Origin: Mucilaginibacter sp.
GTDB lineage: Bacteria; Bacteroidota; Bacteroidia; Sphingobacteriales; Sphingobacteriaceae
Direction: 5' to 3'
NCBI GenBank assembly: GCA_031292485.1
Contig: JARLHA010000043.1
Coordinates: forward strand, 1-64,000
DNA length: 64,000 bases
Positions 25,947 to 34,082 of this stretch are shown piece after piece. The position numbers were made by a program, and so were the translations under genes. The notes beneath the pieces were generated by a model. It did no database searches. It saw only the letters and a list, made by a program, of their open reading frames with translations, and was not told the origin of the DNA. How positions within the stretch are numbered: the first letter of the stretch is position 1; the number at the start of each line of letters is the position of its first letter.

Positions 25947-27260
25947 ATGTTTACAATTTCCCAGGATCACAAAAAGAGCACTAAACCACGCATAGTTATT
26001 ATAGGAGGAGGATTTGGCGGCCTGACATTAGCAAAGGCACTAAAGAAGGCTCCTGTTGAGGTATTAATGCTCGACAGGCATAATTACCATACTTTTCAAC
26101 CGCTACTATACCAGGTGGCTATGGGGTCCCTGGAAGCTGACTCCATTGGCTTTCCCATCCGGAGGATCTTTATCAGGCAAAATAATTTCAGCTTTAATAT
26201 GGCTGATGTCGAAAAAATCAACCCGGAATCAAATACGCTGACCACTAATATTGGTGAAATATATTATGATTACCTGGTGATTGCGACCGGCTCAAATACC
26301 AATTTCTTCGGCAATAAAGAGATTGAACACTTCGCCATGCCAATGAAAAACATACCGGAAGCTTTGAATCTGCGCAGCCTCATCCTTCAAAACCTGGAAA
26401 CCGCATTGGTTACCACGGATATGAGGGAAAAGTTTGCCCTGATGACCTTCGTGGTTGTTGGCGGCGGCCCTACCGGGGTGGAGCTTTGCGGCGCATTGGC
26501 GGAGATGAAGCACTTGATCCTGATGAAAGACTACCATGGTTTGAGCAAATATGATATGCGTGTTTACCTGGTGGAGGGTAAAGACAGGTTACTGGCGGCC
26601 ATGTCGCCCCAGGCATCAACAAAAGCAAAGGAGTTTTTGGAAAAAGATGGCGTAATTATTTACAACAGCGCCCACGTGCAAAGTTACGACGGCTTTTATT
26701 TAACAATCGATAACGGCAAAACCATAAAAACACGGAATGTATTATGGGCTGCTGGTGTAAAAGGTGAAATGCCCGAGGGAATCCCTGCTGACACTGTTTC
26801 AAAAGGGAACCGTATTTATGTTGACGAAATAAACCGGGTGAAAGGTTATGAAAATATATTTGCCATTGGTGACGTAGCGGCTATGATTAGTGCGGAATTC
26901 CCCAACGGGCACCCTGGTGTAGCCCCGGCTGCTATTCAGCAGGGTAATACACTTGCTAAAAACCTTGTCCATTTAGTAAAAGGCGAAACCACTGAGCAAT
27001 TTAGATACTTTGATAAAGGTTCATTAGCTACCATTGGCCGCAATAAAGCGGTTGCCGATCTGGGGAAATTTCATTTCCATGGATTTTTTGCATGGATTAT
27101 CTGGGGCCTCGTTCACATCATATCGCTGGTAGGCTTCGCGAATAAGGGCGTTGTATTATTACGATGGGCGATCAATTATTTCACCAAAAATAGCGATAAC
27201 AGGCTGATCGTTAGATATTTCAACACAGAGACAAGGGTTCCGGAGGTGCATTCGAAGTAG
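25947..27260 (+). CDS. ndh: Type II NADH dehydrogenase (NAD(P)/FAD-dependent oxidoreductase)
   Basis: 437 residues. Two dinucleotide folds are visible: FAD at IVIIGGGFGGLTLAKAL (about 17-33) and NADH at FVVVGGGPTGVELCGALAEM (about 170-189); YDYLVIATGS and IFAIGDVAAM complete the family pattern. A hydrophobic C-terminal stretch (FHGFFAWIIWGLVHIISLVG) should anchor it on the inner face of the cell membrane, where it passes electrons from NADH to quinone without pumping protons. It interrupts the arginine cluster. Its TAG stop is the first part of a palindromic repeat arm. Confidence 0.9.
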   Translation: MFTISQDHKKSTKPRIVIIGGGFGGLTLAKALKKAPVEVLMLDRHNYHTFQPLLYQVAMGSLEADSIGFPIRRIFIRQNNFSFNMADVEKINPESNTLTTNIGEIYYDYLVIATGSNTNFFGNKEIEHFAMPMKNIPEALNLRSLILQNLETALVTTDMREKFALMTFVVVGGGPTGVELCGALAEMKHLILMKDYHGLSKYDMRVYLVEGKDRLLAAMSPQASTKAKEFLEKDGVIIYNSAHVQSYDGFYLTIDNGKTIKTRNVLWAAGVKGEMPEGIPADTVSKGNRIYVDEINRVKGYENIFAIGDVAAMISAEFPNGHPGVAPAAIQQGNTLAKNLVHLVKGETTEQFRYFDKGSLATIGRNKAVADLGKFHFHGFFAWIIWGLVHIISLVGFANKGVVLLRWAINYFTKNSDNRLIVRYFNTETRVPEVHSK

Positions 27261-27319
27261 AGACGCAATACTTTGCGTCTCTGAAAATATCCAGGAGACG
27301 CAAAGTATTGCGTCTCTAC
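27257..27319. repeat. GTAGAGACGC palindrome between ndh and paiB
   Basis: Two arms that are perfect 25-bp inverses (27257-27281 and 27295-27319) around a 13-base centre; each arm is itself near-palindromic (GAGACGCAATACTTTGCGTCTC type). The ndh stop (TAG, 27258-27260) and the paiB stop (TAG, 27316-27318 on the minus strand) both lie in the terminal GTAG of the arms. Probably a two-way terminator. Confidence 0.9.
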
Positions 27320-27927
27320 GCTTTTAGGGATTTCATATATTCAGCCGTTTCGCTTTCCGCAGTATTTTCGGAATGATCCAATTCGGCGATGATGTTTTTG
27401 CGTTCAATTTCACTGCGGTTCTGACTTAATTTTGCTTTGGCCTGCAGGTCATCCACCACAATTTCAAAAGCTGTGATGCCTTTCATCATGTTTTGTTTGT
27501 ATTGATCGGGCAAACTCTCCCATTGTTTCAAATATTCTGCCTCGAAGTTTTGTATGGTTGCTTTGAGCAGTGCGGCTTTACGCTCTTCGCCTTCCAATAG
27601 CTTAAGTGTCCCGTAAGCATGTACCGCTAAATAATTCCAGGTAGGTACACTTTCAACTTTTTCGTAATGCTTTGGGGAGATATAGGCATGTGGTTCGGTA
27701 AAGATTACCAGCACCCTTGTATCTATGCTATCGGCAGCCTGCGGGTTTGCCCTTGCAAAATGAGATTTAAGGGTAACGACACCATCCTTTTCTTCAACCA
27801 AAAACGGCAGGTGGGTTGCAACCGGCAAGCCATCCTTCACAGTTACAATCGTCGCAAAACTATAGCGCTGCATAAAAGCGACGGCTGCCTGCTGGTTTTC
27901 GAATTTGTTGAAGGATGGGATATACAT
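27316..27927 (-). CDS. paiB: FMN-binding protein of the PaiB family
   Basis: 203 residues starting MYIPSFNKFENQQAAVAFMQ, with SFATIVTVKDGLPVATHLPF, LKSHFARANPQA and PTWNYLAVHAYGTLKLLE, all typical of PaiB-like split-barrel flavin-binding proteins. In Bacillus PaiB is linked to control of degradative enzymes and sporulation; here the role is unknown. It follows an unknown gene on the same strand by 11 bp and converges with ndh. Confidence 0.85.
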   Translation of the reverse strand: MYIPSFNKFENQQAAVAFMQRYSFATIVTVKDGLPVATHLPFLVEEKDGVVTLKSHFARANPQAADSIDTRVLVIFTEPHAYISPKHYEKVESVPTWNYLAVHAYGTLKLLEGEERKAALLKATIQNFEAEYLKQWESLPDQYKQNMMKGITAFEIVVDDLQAKAKLSQNRSEIERKNIIAELDHSENTAESETAEYMKSLKA

Positions 27928-27938
27928 TTAGTTTTTTA

Positions 27939-28325
27939 TTATTTGTTAAACATATTATTATATGTTTCTACATGGTGCGGGAATTCATCTTCATAAAATG
28001 GATATGGAATTCCCTCTATGCAAATTTCGAAGATATCAGAATCCATGCCAGAAACAGAGCAACCCAATCCTTTTACCTCAATTCCAGATGAATTAAAAAC
28101 ACGTAATGCAGGAATGTCACGGGTTAAAATGACCCTATCCTCCGGATAATCATTAACGTCTATTTTGTTTTTCGAACAATACTCCTTAAAAAAGCTGTAT
28201 CCAGAACCAATGTTAATGAAATTTATTTTTCCGAATACCACGCCCATTGGTGCATCAGCTTTTTCAAAAGCTGTAACACCAATCTTGTTGTTATCGAGAA
28301 ATATATCATATCCGGTTCCCATCAT
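27939..28325 (-). CDS. Conserved-looking cytoplasmic protein, unknown function
   Basis: 128 residues starting MMGTGYDIFLDNNKIGVTAF, with no signal peptide or membrane segment and an acidic, aromatic C-terminal part (PYPFYEDEFPHHVETYNNMF). I do not recognise a characterised family. It lies 6 bp after argF' and 11 bp before paiB on the same strand, so it may ride on the arginine transcript. Small size and compact fold would also fit an immunity-type protein, but nothing beside it supports that. Confidence 0.6.
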   Translation of the reverse strand: MMGTGYDIFLDNNKIGVTAFEKADAPMGVVFGKINFINIGSGYSFFKEYCSKNKIDVNDYPEDRVILTRDIPALRVFNSSGIEVKGLGCSVSGMDSDIFEICIEGIPYPFYEDEFPHHVETYNNMFNK

Positions 28326-28331
28326 TTATAC

Positions 28332-29279
28332 CTAAAAACCTTCCAGCATCCGTTTAATCACCGCCTGTGCAGCCCAAACCCTGTTGCCAGCCTCATGCAC
28401 AACAATTGAACTTTCACCATCCAATATCTCTGATGATAGCTCCAAATCTCGCCTTACGGGCAGGCAGTGCATTATTTTACCACTATTGGTGATTTTTAGT
28501 TTTTCGTTGGTAAGCATCCAGTCTTCGTTGCCGGGCAAAATCTGTCCATAAGGTTCGTACGCCGACCAGTTTTTTACATAGATAAAATCGGCATCAGCTA
28601 ATGCTTCGTCCTGATTGTGGGTAATAGTTGCTCCCTGTGTAAAATCAGTGCAAAGATCATAACCTTTTGGATGGGCTATCGTGAAATCCACCTCTCCCCT
28701 GCACATCCATTCAGCAAATGAATTGGGGACGGCCTGTGGCAAAGGTTTAATATGCGGCGCCCAGGTTAAAACAACTTTTGGGCGCGTTATGGTTTTTAAT
28801 TCTTCAATAGTGATCAGGTCTGCTAAACTCTGTAGGGGATGGCGCGTGGCAGATTCAAGACTAACCACCGGTACGCCGCAAAATTGTACAAACTTGTTAA
28901 AGATCATTTCGCTGTAATCCTCTTCCCTATCCTTTAAGCCGGGGAACGAGCGAACGCCGATAATATCCGCATATTCTCCCATCACTGCTGCCGCTTCCCG
29001 GATATGCTCTACAGTAGTACCGTTCATGATCACGTTATCACGCAACTCCAGGGCCCAGCCTTCCTTGTCCATATTCAGCACCATTACGTTCATGCCCAGG
29101 TTAAGGGCCGCTTTTTGGGTGCTCATACGGGTACGCAGGCTCGGATTAAGGAATACAAGCGCCATTGTTTTGTTTTCGCCCAAAGCTTTAAAAGCATAGG
29201 GAAATTCTTTCAAATGCAAAGCTTCTTTTACAAGCGCTTTAACATCAGGAACATCGTGAACAGAGGAAAATAGTTTCAT
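28332..29279 (-). CDS. argF': N-succinylornithine (or N-acetylornithine) carbamoyltransferase
   Basis: 315 residues. The carbamoyl-phosphate loop FLNPSLRTRMSTQKAAL (about 43-59) and HCLPVRRDLE near the C-terminus mark a transcarbamylase; the overall pattern is that of the N-acylornithine enzymes, not ordinary OTCase. Residue 90, in NGTTVEH, is Val. In the published comparison of the two enzyme types, Glu at this site gives acetylornithine specificity and Pro in the Bacteroides fragilis enzyme gives succinylornithine specificity, so Val points to succinylornithine. It forms N-acylcitrulline for later deacylation and ArgG. It follows argD across an inverted repeat. Confidence 0.88.
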   Translation of the reverse strand: MKLFSSVHDVPDVKALVKEALHLKEFPYAFKALGENKTMALVFLNPSLRTRMSTQKAALNLGMNVMVLNMDKEGWALELRDNVIMNGTTVEHIREAAAVMGEYADIIGVRSFPGLKDREEDYSEMIFNKFVQFCGVPVVSLESATRHPLQSLADLITIEELKTITRPKVVLTWAPHIKPLPQAVPNSFAEWMCRGEVDFTIAHPKGYDLCTDFTQGATITHNQDEALADADFIYVKNWSAYEPYGQILPGNEDWMLTNEKLKITNSGKIMHCLPVRRDLELSSEILDGESSIVVHEAGNRVWAAQAVIKRMLEGF

Positions 29280-29287
29280 GGGTTTGG

Positions 29288-29388
29288 CCTCACCTAAATC
29301 CTCTCCAAAGGAGAGGACTTTAAAATTAATCGTTAATACTTAGCTCCAAAAAGTCTTCCGCCTTGAGGCGGAGGAGATTTAGAGGGGG
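29288..29388. repeat. Inverted repeat between argD and argF'
   Basis: Left arm CACCTAAATCCTCTCC with hairpin CTCTCCaaaGGAGAG (29288-29321); right arm CCGCCTTGAGGCGGAGGAGA and onward to TTTAGAGGGGG (29349-29388). The arms share TCTAAATC(C/T)(C/T)CTCC-type words. The last argD codons and its stop (29379-29381) lie in the right arm. It may act as an internal terminator or RNA processing site in the operon. Confidence 0.7.
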
Positions 29389-30509
29389 CTTATAATACTT
29401 GCAAATGCTTCTAAAAACCTGTCGGCATGTGCTTTTGTTAAATTCAGTGCCGGTAAAAGCCTTACCACGTTTGGTTTTGCTTCCCCGGTAAAAATATGAT
29501 GTGTAAACAGCAATTCTTTGCGTACATGCGCTAACTCGGCAGGCAGTTCAATACCGATCATAAGTCCACGTCCCCTCACCTCTTTTACCTGTTTGAATTT
29601 CTTAAGCTCGGTTATTAAATAGCCACCCACTTCAGCGGCATTTTGCATTAGGTTATCTCGCTCCATCACTTCCAAAACAGCCAAACCGGCAGCACAAGCC
29701 AGGTGATTACCACCAAAGGTAGTGCCCAGCATGCCATAAGCAGGCAGAATTTTTGGCGAAATAATAATGCCTCCAACCGGGAAGCCATTGCCCATACCCT
29801 TAGCCATGGTATAAATATCGGCATTTACGCCAGCAAAATCATGCGAAAAGAATTTTCCGGTACGGCCATAACCGCATTGCACAGAATCAGCTATAAAAAC
29901 AGCATTATTGGCATTGCACAGCGACCTTATTTTTTGCAGGAAACTTTCCGGCGCCACCTGGATTCCTCCTACACCCTGGATTCCTTCAATAATCACGGAT
30001 GAAATTTCATTTACTGCAAACGCTTGTTCTAAAGCAACCTCATCGCACCAGGGCACAAAGATCACATTCTCCGTTTCATTAACAGGCGCAACAATCTTTG
30101 GGTTATCAGTTACTGCAACTGCCAAAGAAGTACGACCATGAAATGCTCCGCTGAAAGCGATCACTTTCTTTTTGCCGTTATAAAATGATGCCAGTTTTAA
30201 AGCATTCTCGTTGGCCTCAGCGCCAGAGTTACAAAGAAATAACTGGTAATCCTCTTTGCCTGAAACGTGGCCTAGTTTTTCCGCCAGTTGTTTTTGTAAA
30301 GGGATTTCAATCGAATTGGAATAAAACCCAATCTGATGCAGCTGGTCTTCCAATCGTTTAACGTAATGAGGATTGGTATGACCGATTGAAATAACGGCAT
30401 GGCCGCCGTAAAGGTCGAGGTACTCGGTACCTGCAGAATCATAAACAATGCTGCCAACACCTTTTACTATGTTTATTGGATTGATTGGATATACGTCGAA
30501 TAGTTTCAT
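29379..30509 (-). CDS. argD: Acetylornithine/succinylornithine aminotransferase
   Basis: 376 residues, class III PLP aminotransferase. Hallmarks are LDLYGGHAVISIGHTNPHYV, SGAEANENALKLA, FHGRTS, IIEGIQGVGG and the PLP lysine in YTMAKGMGNGFPVGG. It transfers the amino group of glutamate to N-acylglutamate semialdehyde. The last residues ISPL and the TAA stop are written by a genomic repeat arm, so the natural C-terminus may once have been longer. It is downstream of argC, with a four-helix-bundle gene inserted between. Confidence 0.93.
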   Translation of the reverse strand: MKLFDVYPINPINIVKGVGSIVYDSAGTEYLDLYGGHAVISIGHTNPHYVKRLEDQLHQIGFYSNSIEIPLQKQLAEKLGHVSGKEDYQLFLCNSGAEANENALKLASFYNGKKKVIAFSGAFHGRTSLAVAVTDNPKIVAPVNETENVIFVPWCDEVALEQAFAVNEISSVIIEGIQGVGGIQVAPESFLQKIRSLCNANNAVFIADSVQCGYGRTGKFFSHDFAGVNADIYTMAKGMGNGFPVGGIIISPKILPAYGMLGTTFGGNHLACAAGLAVLEVMERDNLMQNAAEVGGYLITELKKFKQVKEVRGRGLMIGIELPAELAHVRKELLFTHHIFTGEAKPNVVRLLPALNLTKAHADRFLEAFASIISPL

Positions 30510-30943
30510 TTTTTAAGCTTAAAGCAGAAAGCAGAAAGACCAAAGCTCTTTACTTTCTTAATGTTTTTATTAAACCAATTAACATGGCTTTGACTTCATT
30601 AATTTGTTGATTTGTCTGCGTGTATAAGTCATTTTCAATATAGAGTAAATCTTTACACAACAAACAACAGTACTCTAATTCATGTGTCGAGCCTAAAGCT
30701 ATGTCCAGAAAATTAGCAAAATCTTTTTCGCTGAATCGCCCACTACCTTCTACTATATTTAATGGAATTGAATAGGCCGCACGTTTTGTTTGACTTAGGA
30801 GATCATAGTTTTCGCTTTTGGGAAATTTTGGCAGAAGGTTCCTGTACACGAACAAATTAAGCTCATGTGATTTTTTCCAAACTTCTAACTTTTTAAAATC
30901 TCTCATTTTTTTAGCTTTCTGCTTTAGTCTTTAAGCTTTCAGC
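30510..30943. repeat. Inverted arms enclosing a four-helix-bundle gene (element 2)
   Basis: The arms are runs of AAAGCAG-type words. AAAGCAGAAAGC (30521-30532) recurs inverted at 30914-30925 and AAGCTTAAAG (30515-30524) at 30929-30938. The arms occupy the space from the argD ATG to the four-helix gene and from that gene to the argC stop, so the element equals the whole argC-argD spacer. Confidence 0.65.
30550..30906 (-). CDS. Four-helix-bundle protein of the S23 family, copy B, inside arginine operon
   Basis: 118 residues starting MRDFKKLEVWKKSHELNLFV, with FPKSENYDLLSQTKRAAYSI followed by PLNIVEGSGRFSEKDF and LGSTHELEYCCLLCKDL. The pattern F.KLEVWK..H....Y......P..E.Y.L..Q..RAA.SI..NI.EG.GR is diagnostic. 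It is a different subtype from the copy at 15276-15647. Unlike usual arginine operons, this gene separates argC from argD, on the same strand, flanked by inverted arms. Nucleic-acid binding is inferred from relatives; no role in arginine metabolism is known. Confidence 0.92.
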   Translation of the reverse strand: MRDFKKLEVWKKSHELNLFVYRNLLPKFPKSENYDLLSQTKRAAYSIPLNIVEGSGRFSEKDFANFLDIALGSTHELEYCCLLCKDLLYIENDLYTQTNQQINEVKAMLIGLIKTLRK

Positions 30944-31951
30944 TCAAAAGCCAGTTGCCTTAAGCCTCAGTCCCGCTTTCTCATCCAACCCAAACATCAG
31001 GTTCATATTTTGAACCGCCTGCCCTGACGCACCTTTCAGCAGATTATCTATAATGCTGACAATAAATATTTTATTGCCATGTTTCTTAACCTGGATAAAG
31101 CATTTATTGGTGTTCACCACCTGCTTTAAATCAATATCATGGCTGGTTACATGGGTAAATGGGTGCCCTTCGTAAAAATGCTGATAAAGCTTTAGCGCTT
31201 CCGCTTCGGTAAGGCCACATTCGGTATACATGGATGCAATAATTCCGCGTGTAAAGTCGCCGCGATACGGGATGAAATTAACACCCCTTCCTTCAGCTGG
31301 CGGATTGAAATTTGGCTGTAGTTGATGCAGCGACTGAACTATTTCATTCAGGTGCTGGTGCTCAAATACCTTATAAACAGAGAGATTATCATTACGCCAG
31401 CTAAAATGTGTAGTGGGCGACAGGCTTTGGCCGGCCCCGGTTGAACCTGTTGTGGCCGTAATATGTGTTTCGCTGTTTAGCAGGTTCTGTGAGGCCAATG
31501 GCAATAAGCCTAATTGAAGGCAGGTTGCAAAACAACCGGGATTGGCAATATTGTTCGCTTCTTTTATGGCATCCCTGTTTAATTCAGGCAAACCGTAAAC
31601 AAAGCTTTTGGCTTTATGCTTAGCGTTTTGATTTAAACGAAAATCCTGGCTCAAATCGATGATTTTGATATGATCCGGTATTGGATTGGCATCTAAAAAC
31701 TTCCTGGCATCACCATGTCCAACACATAAAAACAACACATCAATATTATAAGCCAGTTCAGCTGCGAATTTTAGGTCGGTGTCGCCAAAAAGATCGGTAT
31801 GCACCTCGTAAACATGCTTGCCTGCACTGCTGGTGCTGTGCACAAATGCAATATTCACCTCCAGATGGTTGATCAGGATCCTCAACATTTCGCCACCGGT
31901 ATAACCTGCCCCGCCTACAATTCCTGCCTGTATCTTTTTAGTTGTGCTCAT
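30944..31951 (-). CDS. argC: N-acetyl-gamma-glutamyl-phosphate reductase
   Basis: Reduces N-acylglutamyl phosphate to the semialdehyde with NADPH. 335 residues; NADPH fold IQAGIVGGAGYTGGEMLRIL (about 7-26), catalytic C140 in IANPGCFATCLQLGLLPL, then ITATTGSTGAGQSLSPTTHF. It starts 15 bp after argG on the same strand. Confidence 0.95.
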   Translation of the reverse strand: MSTTKKIQAGIVGGAGYTGGEMLRILINHLEVNIAFVHSTSSAGKHVYEVHTDLFGDTDLKFAAELAYNIDVLFLCVGHGDARKFLDANPIPDHIKIIDLSQDFRLNQNAKHKAKSFVYGLPELNRDAIKEANNIANPGCFATCLQLGLLPLASQNLLNSETHITATTGSTGAGQSLSPTTHFSWRNDNLSVYKVFEHQHLNEIVQSLHQLQPNFNPPAEGRGVNFIPYRGDFTRGIIASMYTECGLTEAEALKLYQHFYEGHPFTHVTSHDIDLKQVVNTNKCFIQVKKHGNKIFIVSIIDNLLKGASGQAVQNMNLMFGLDEKAGLRLKATGF

Positions 31952-31966
31952 TATATCTTGTGTTTT

Positions 31967-33160
31967 TTAAGAACCCTGATTTACCTTGTGGTAGATCATC
32001 ACCTGGTTGCCAAATATTTTTGAGAAGCCTTTTACATCCTCCCCTGACCAGGCATTGTTCATTTCGCCGTAAGTGCCAAATTTGTTCGACATCAGGTCAT
32101 GTGATGATTCAATGCCTACCACCTGAAAACGATATGGATGCAGTTGTACAAATACTTTGCCGCTTACGGTATGCTGGGTATCGTTCAAAAACGCCTCGAT
32201 GTTCCGCATAATCGGATCGTGGAATTGACCTTCGTGCAGCCAGTTGCCATAAAAGCTGGAAAGCTGATCTTTCCATGATAACTGCCATTTGGTTAATACA
32301 TGTTTTTCCAGGGTATGGTGCGCCTTGATAATAATCATCGGTGCAGCAGCTTCAAAGCCAACACGGCCTTTGATACCGATAATGGTATCGCCTACGTGGA
32401 TATCCCTCCCAATGCCGTAAGGCTGTGCGATTGCCTGTAGTGCCTGGATTGCTTTTGTAGGGTGACTGAATTTTTCGCCGTCAATTCCTACCAGTTCGCC
32501 TTTTTCAAAAACCAGCTCCAGGTTCCGAGTATCTGTTGAAGTAACCTGGGTTGGCCATGCTTCTTCGGGTAAGCCTAAATTAGAGGTAAGTGTTTCTTTA
32601 CCGCCTACGGACGTGCCCCATATGCCTTTGTTGATGGAATATTTTGCTTTTTCAAAGTTCATATCCACGCCATGATCTTTCAGGTATTGAATCTCTTCCT
32701 CGCGGCTTAATTTCAGGTCGCGGATCGGGGTGATGATCTGCACATCAGGAACCAGGATATTAAAGATCATATCAAACCTAACCTGGTCGTTTCCGGCGCC
32801 GGTACTGCCATGGGCAACAAATTCAGCACCTATCTCTTTGGCATAGTTAGCAATGGCCGTCGCCTGGCTTACACGCTCAGCACTCACCGAAAGCGGGTAA
32901 GTATTGTTTTTTAGTACGTTACCATAAATCAGGTAGCGGACACAGGTATTGTAAAAGTTCTCCGTTTCGTCAACTACATGGTGCGAAGTTACCCCCATTT
33001 TATAGGCGCGTTCTTCTACATTTTTTAATTCTTCTTCGCTAAAACCGCCTGTATTTACGATTACAGAATGAACCTCGTATCCAAGGTCCTGGGTCAAATA
33101 AATGCAGCAGAACGAGGTGTCGAGCCCGCCGCTATATGCTAATACTACCTTCTTTTTCAT
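31967..33160 (-). CDS. argG: Argininosuccinate synthase
   Basis: Joins citrulline and aspartate using ATP. 397 residues with the ATP loop VLAYSGGLDTSFCCIYL (about 6-22), VAHGSTGAGNDQVRFD, and KYSINKGIWGTSVGG. The enzyme acts on citrulline, so N-acylcitrulline from ArgF' must be deacylated first; the deacylase and argH lie outside the window. It is the second gene of the operon after the GNAT gene, across a GAGACGC palindrome. Confidence 0.96.
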   Translation of the reverse strand: MKKKVVLAYSGGLDTSFCCIYLTQDLGYEVHSVIVNTGGFSEEELKNVEERAYKMGVTSHHVVDETENFYNTCVRYLIYGNVLKNNTYPLSVSAERVSQATAIANYAKEIGAEFVAHGSTGAGNDQVRFDMIFNILVPDVQIITPIRDLKLSREEEIQYLKDHGVDMNFEKAKYSINKGIWGTSVGGKETLTSNLGLPEEAWPTQVTSTDTRNLELVFEKGELVGIDGEKFSHPTKAIQALQAIAQPYGIGRDIHVGDTIIGIKGRVGFEAAAPMIIIKAHHTLEKHVLTKWQLSWKDQLSSFYGNWLHEGQFHDPIMRNIEAFLNDTQHTVSGKVFVQLHPYRFQVVGIESSHDLMSNKFGTYGEMNNAWSGEDVKGFSKIFGNQVMIYHKVNQGS

Positions 33161-33171
33161 GATTCAATTTA

Positions 33172-33304
33172 TGTAGAGACACAATATTTTGTGTCTCAGA
33201 TCTACAATCCTTAAGTTATTTCGTTTAGAGACGCGAAGCATCGCGTCTCTACGTCGTCATTATTATAAAATCCTGGTGTGAGACGCAAAATATTGCGTCT
33301 CTAC
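33172..33304. repeat. Triple GAGACGC palindrome between GNAT gene and argG
   Basis: Three near-palindromes: 33172-33198 (GAGACACAATATTTTGTGTC), 33225-33252 (GAGACGCGAAGCATCGCGTC) and 33277-33304 (GAGACGCAAAATATTGCGTC). The first and third are inverses of each other, as in the simpler element at 27257-27319. Confidence 0.85.
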
Positions 33305-33309
33305 ATTCT

Positions 33310-33960
33310 TTAAAATATCTTTAATTCCTGGCTAAAACTTTTGATCGCGTTTTCAATTCGCTGAAACAGGGTTGCCTTGCGGGACATGTCTTTTGATTTT
33401 TCTTCCTGTTGTTTCGCTTTTTCAACAGGATCAAACAACATAGCCGTACACATGCAGTTTTTGCGGCCCTTGCTCATCAGGATATCATAATTCACACAGC
33501 TTTTGCAGCCTGCCCAAAAATCTTCGTCCTGGGTAAGTTCCGAGTAAGTTACCGGTTCATAGCCCAGTTCGGAGTTTATTTTCATTACCGCAAGCCCGGT
33601 GGTTAATCCGAAGATCTTGGCATCAGGATATTTTTTTCTGGATAGTTTGAAAATGTTCTCTTTTATAGCTTTGGCAAGGCCTGCTTTCCTGAACTGGGGG
33701 TTTACGATCAGGCCTGAATTGGCTACGAAATCGCCGTGGCTCCAGGTTTCAATATAGCAGAATCCGGCCCAGGTGCCGTCTTTATGAAAAGCTATTACCG
33801 CTTTTCCTTCCAGCATCTTATTTGCTACGTATTCAGGCGAACGCTGGGCTATACCTGTGCCGCGGGCCTTTGCCGATTCGGCCATTTCATCACAGATCTG
33901 CTGGGCGTAATCAACGTGCTGGCCGCTTGCAACCTGTATATCAAAATCTTGTATGGTCAT
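33310..33960 (-). CDS. GNAT acyltransferase, first gene of the arginine operon
   Basis: 216 residues. The GNAT acetyl-CoA region is VANSGLIVNPQFRKAGLAKA (about 79-98), followed by IFGLTTGLAVMKINSELGYE. Its place at the head of argG-argC-argD-argF' makes it the best candidate here for the glutamate N-acylation step, as an acetyl- or succinyltransferase. An added C-terminal part holds four cysteines, C152-x2-C155 and C169-x-C171, spaced like a metal site; this is unusual for GNAT enzymes. Function in arginine synthesis is inferred from position. Confidence 0.72.
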   Translation of the reverse strand: MTIQDFDIQVASGQHVDYAQQICDEMAESAKARGTGIAQRSPEYVANKMLEGKAVIAFHKDGTWAGFCYIETWSHGDFVANSGLIVNPQFRKAGLAKAIKENIFKLSRKKYPDAKIFGLTTGLAVMKINSELGYEPVTYSELTQDEDFWAGCKSCVNYDILMSKGRKNCMCTAMLFDPVEKAKQQEEKSKDMSRKATLFQRIENAIKSFSQELKIF

Positions 33961-34082
33961 TGAAATAGAAAAATTACCGTTAAATCATTTGCCGTAACCG
34001 GCGTTAATAAACTGATGATCTTTTGTTTGGAGCATAAACGCAAAATACCGCGATTATACATAGGGTTGACGATGAGAATAAA

